Below, one piece after another: positions 12,453 to 13,260 of a DNA stretch of 13,260 nt. The stretch covers positions 1-13,260 of the forward strand of contig CAYFNI010000064.1 of the NCBI GenBank assembly GCA_964344495.1. Direction: 5' to 3'. The first letter of the stretch is position 1. The number at the start of each line of letters is the position of its first letter. The stretch is from UBA6136 sp964344495. Its GTDB lineage: Bacteria > Pseudomonadota > Gammaproteobacteria > Methylococcales > Methylococcaceae. Position numbers and translations under genes: made by a program. The notes beneath the pieces were generated by a model. The model was not told the origin of the DNA and did not search any database. It worked only from the letters and a program-made list of their open reading frames with translations.

Positions 12453-13260
12453 ATGAAACGGCTTCAGGAACTGTTTGAAGGCTCGGCGGCGATTGCCGAG
12501 GACAATCTGGGCTTTCTGGAAGACCTCTATGAACGTTTTCTGAATGACCCGGATTCGGTCGATTCCAGCTGGCGGGAAAAGTTCAGCTTGATTCGGGCCG
12601 CCTCCAGCGAGTCCGCCCGTCAGCGGCCACGGCCCGCCGCTGTGCCTTCGGATGCGGCCGACATCGAAGCGACCCTGCGCCAGCAAGCGGCGGTTGACCA
12701 GCTGATTTATCAGTACCGCACGCGCGGTCACCAGGTGGCGGACAACAATCCGCTGAAGATTTTCCCGGTTCGCTCGCTGAAGGACCTCGATCCCGCCACC
12801 TATGGGCTGGATCAAACCGATCACGACCGGTTTTTCTACGTTGACATCCTGCACCACTCGCGTCGTCTTCCCCTGCGGGAAATCCTGTCCCTGCTCCGCC
12901 AGACCTACTGCGAAAGTATCGGTACGGAGTACATGCATATCGTCGACAGCGATATCAAGCAGTGGATTCGATCCCGGCTCGAGAATACCCGCGGTCGGGC
13001 GTTCCCCGAACCGGAGAGCCAGAAGGCGCTGCTGCGCGCCTTGACCGCGGCCGAAGGGCTGGAGCGCTACCTGCATCGCCAGTATGTCGGCCAGAAGCGG
13101 TTCTCACTGGAGGGGGCAGAAAGCCTGATTCCGTTGCTTGACGAGATTCTGGAGCGGTCAGCCGAGCAGGGCACGCGCGAGATCGTCATCGGCATGGCCC
13201 ATCGCGGTCGTCTGAACGTGCTGGTCAATATCCTCGGCAAAAAGCCGCGCTCGCTGTTTC
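12453..13260 (+). CDS. sucA: 2-oxoglutarate dehydrogenase E1 component, N-terminal part (3' end outside window)
   Basis: The frame is open to the window edge and gives the first 269 residues of a protein usually of about 930. SucA is the thiamine-diphosphate-dependent decarboxylase of the 2-oxoglutarate dehydrogenase complex in the TCA cycle. Residues 19-44 (LGFLEDLYERFLNDPDSVD...W) form the short N-terminal segment typical of SucA. Family stretches follow: LIYQYRTRGHQVADNNPL (84-101), GTEYMHI (157-163), TAAEGLERYL (198-207), KRFSLEGAESLIP (215-227) and GMAHRGRLNVLVNILGKKP (247-265). The last contains the substrate-binding histidine region. An in-frame stop at 12429 with no other start codon before 12453 fixes the ATG. 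The ribosome site (GGCAGA) is weak. The presence of aerobic-type OGDH agrees with an O2-using FGE in the same genome. Confidence 0.95.
   Translation, partial: MKRLQELFEGSAAIAEDNLGFLEDLYERFLNDPDSVDSSWREKFSLIRAASSESARQRPRPAAVPSDAADIEATLRQQAAVDQLIYQYRTRGHQVADNNPLKIFPVRSLKDLDPATYGLDQTDHDRFFYVDILHHSRRLPLREILSLLRQTYCESIGTEYMHIVDSDIKQWIRSRLENTRGRAFPEPESQKALLRALTAAEGLERYLHRQYVGQKRFSLEGAESLIPLLDEILERSAEQGTREIVIGMAHRGRLNVLVNILGKKPRSLF

Noticed and set aside
12189..13076. A 295-codon - strand frame opposite sucA
   Set aside because: Most of it is antisense to the strongly supported sucA coding sequence, and it has no family resemblance. Only its last 20 or so codons look protein-like, which is not enough.

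Overview
This window reads as a chromosomal segment of an aerobic gammaproteobacterium. The N-terminal part of SucA at the right end, MoaA, MoaB and Kup are all of ordinary proteobacterial type. Base composition is GC-rich, and the overlapping and tightly spaced genes are typical of bacteria. A run of ten N at 11173-11182 shows that it comes from a draft scaffold. I cannot name the genus from the sequence alone.

Left region (1-2487, + strand): the last 262 residues of a large secreted RTX protein, with an Ig-like repeat end, ten Ca-binding nonapeptides and a type I secretion tail. It is followed 39 bases later by a family 2 glycosyltransferase gene. The two look co-transcribed.

Middle region (2488-8110, - strand): a compact sulfatase operon read right to left. 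Two paralogous exported Cys-type sulfatases come first (752 and 734 residues). They are followed, with a one-base stop/start overlap, by a formylglycine-generating enzyme that itself carries a Sec-type signal peptide. Both sulfatases share the full set of catalytic residues, a cysteine-rich insertion, 14 positionally matched non-catalytic cysteines and C-terminal dockerin/EF-hand-like calcium loops. This is the most distinctive part of the window: a self-contained exported sulfate-ester hydrolase unit whose maturase also appears to act outside the cytoplasm. A hairpin separates the two sulfatase genes, and a probable terminator ends the operon.

Right region (8552-13260): housekeeping genes. 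kup (K+ uptake, -) is divergent from moaB (+). moaB converges on moaA (-), and moaA is divergent from sucA (+, cut by the window edge). The N gap lies inside the 3' end of moaA and is flanked by a perfect 30-base inverted repeat. Taking out the gap and one arm (36 bases) restores a normal MoaA C-terminus, so the scaffold is very probably misassembled there and moaA itself intact.

No tRNA, rRNA, CRISPR array, insertion sequence or integrase was seen. The 441-base gap at 8111-8551 contains the upstream region of the sulfatase operon and no convincing gene.
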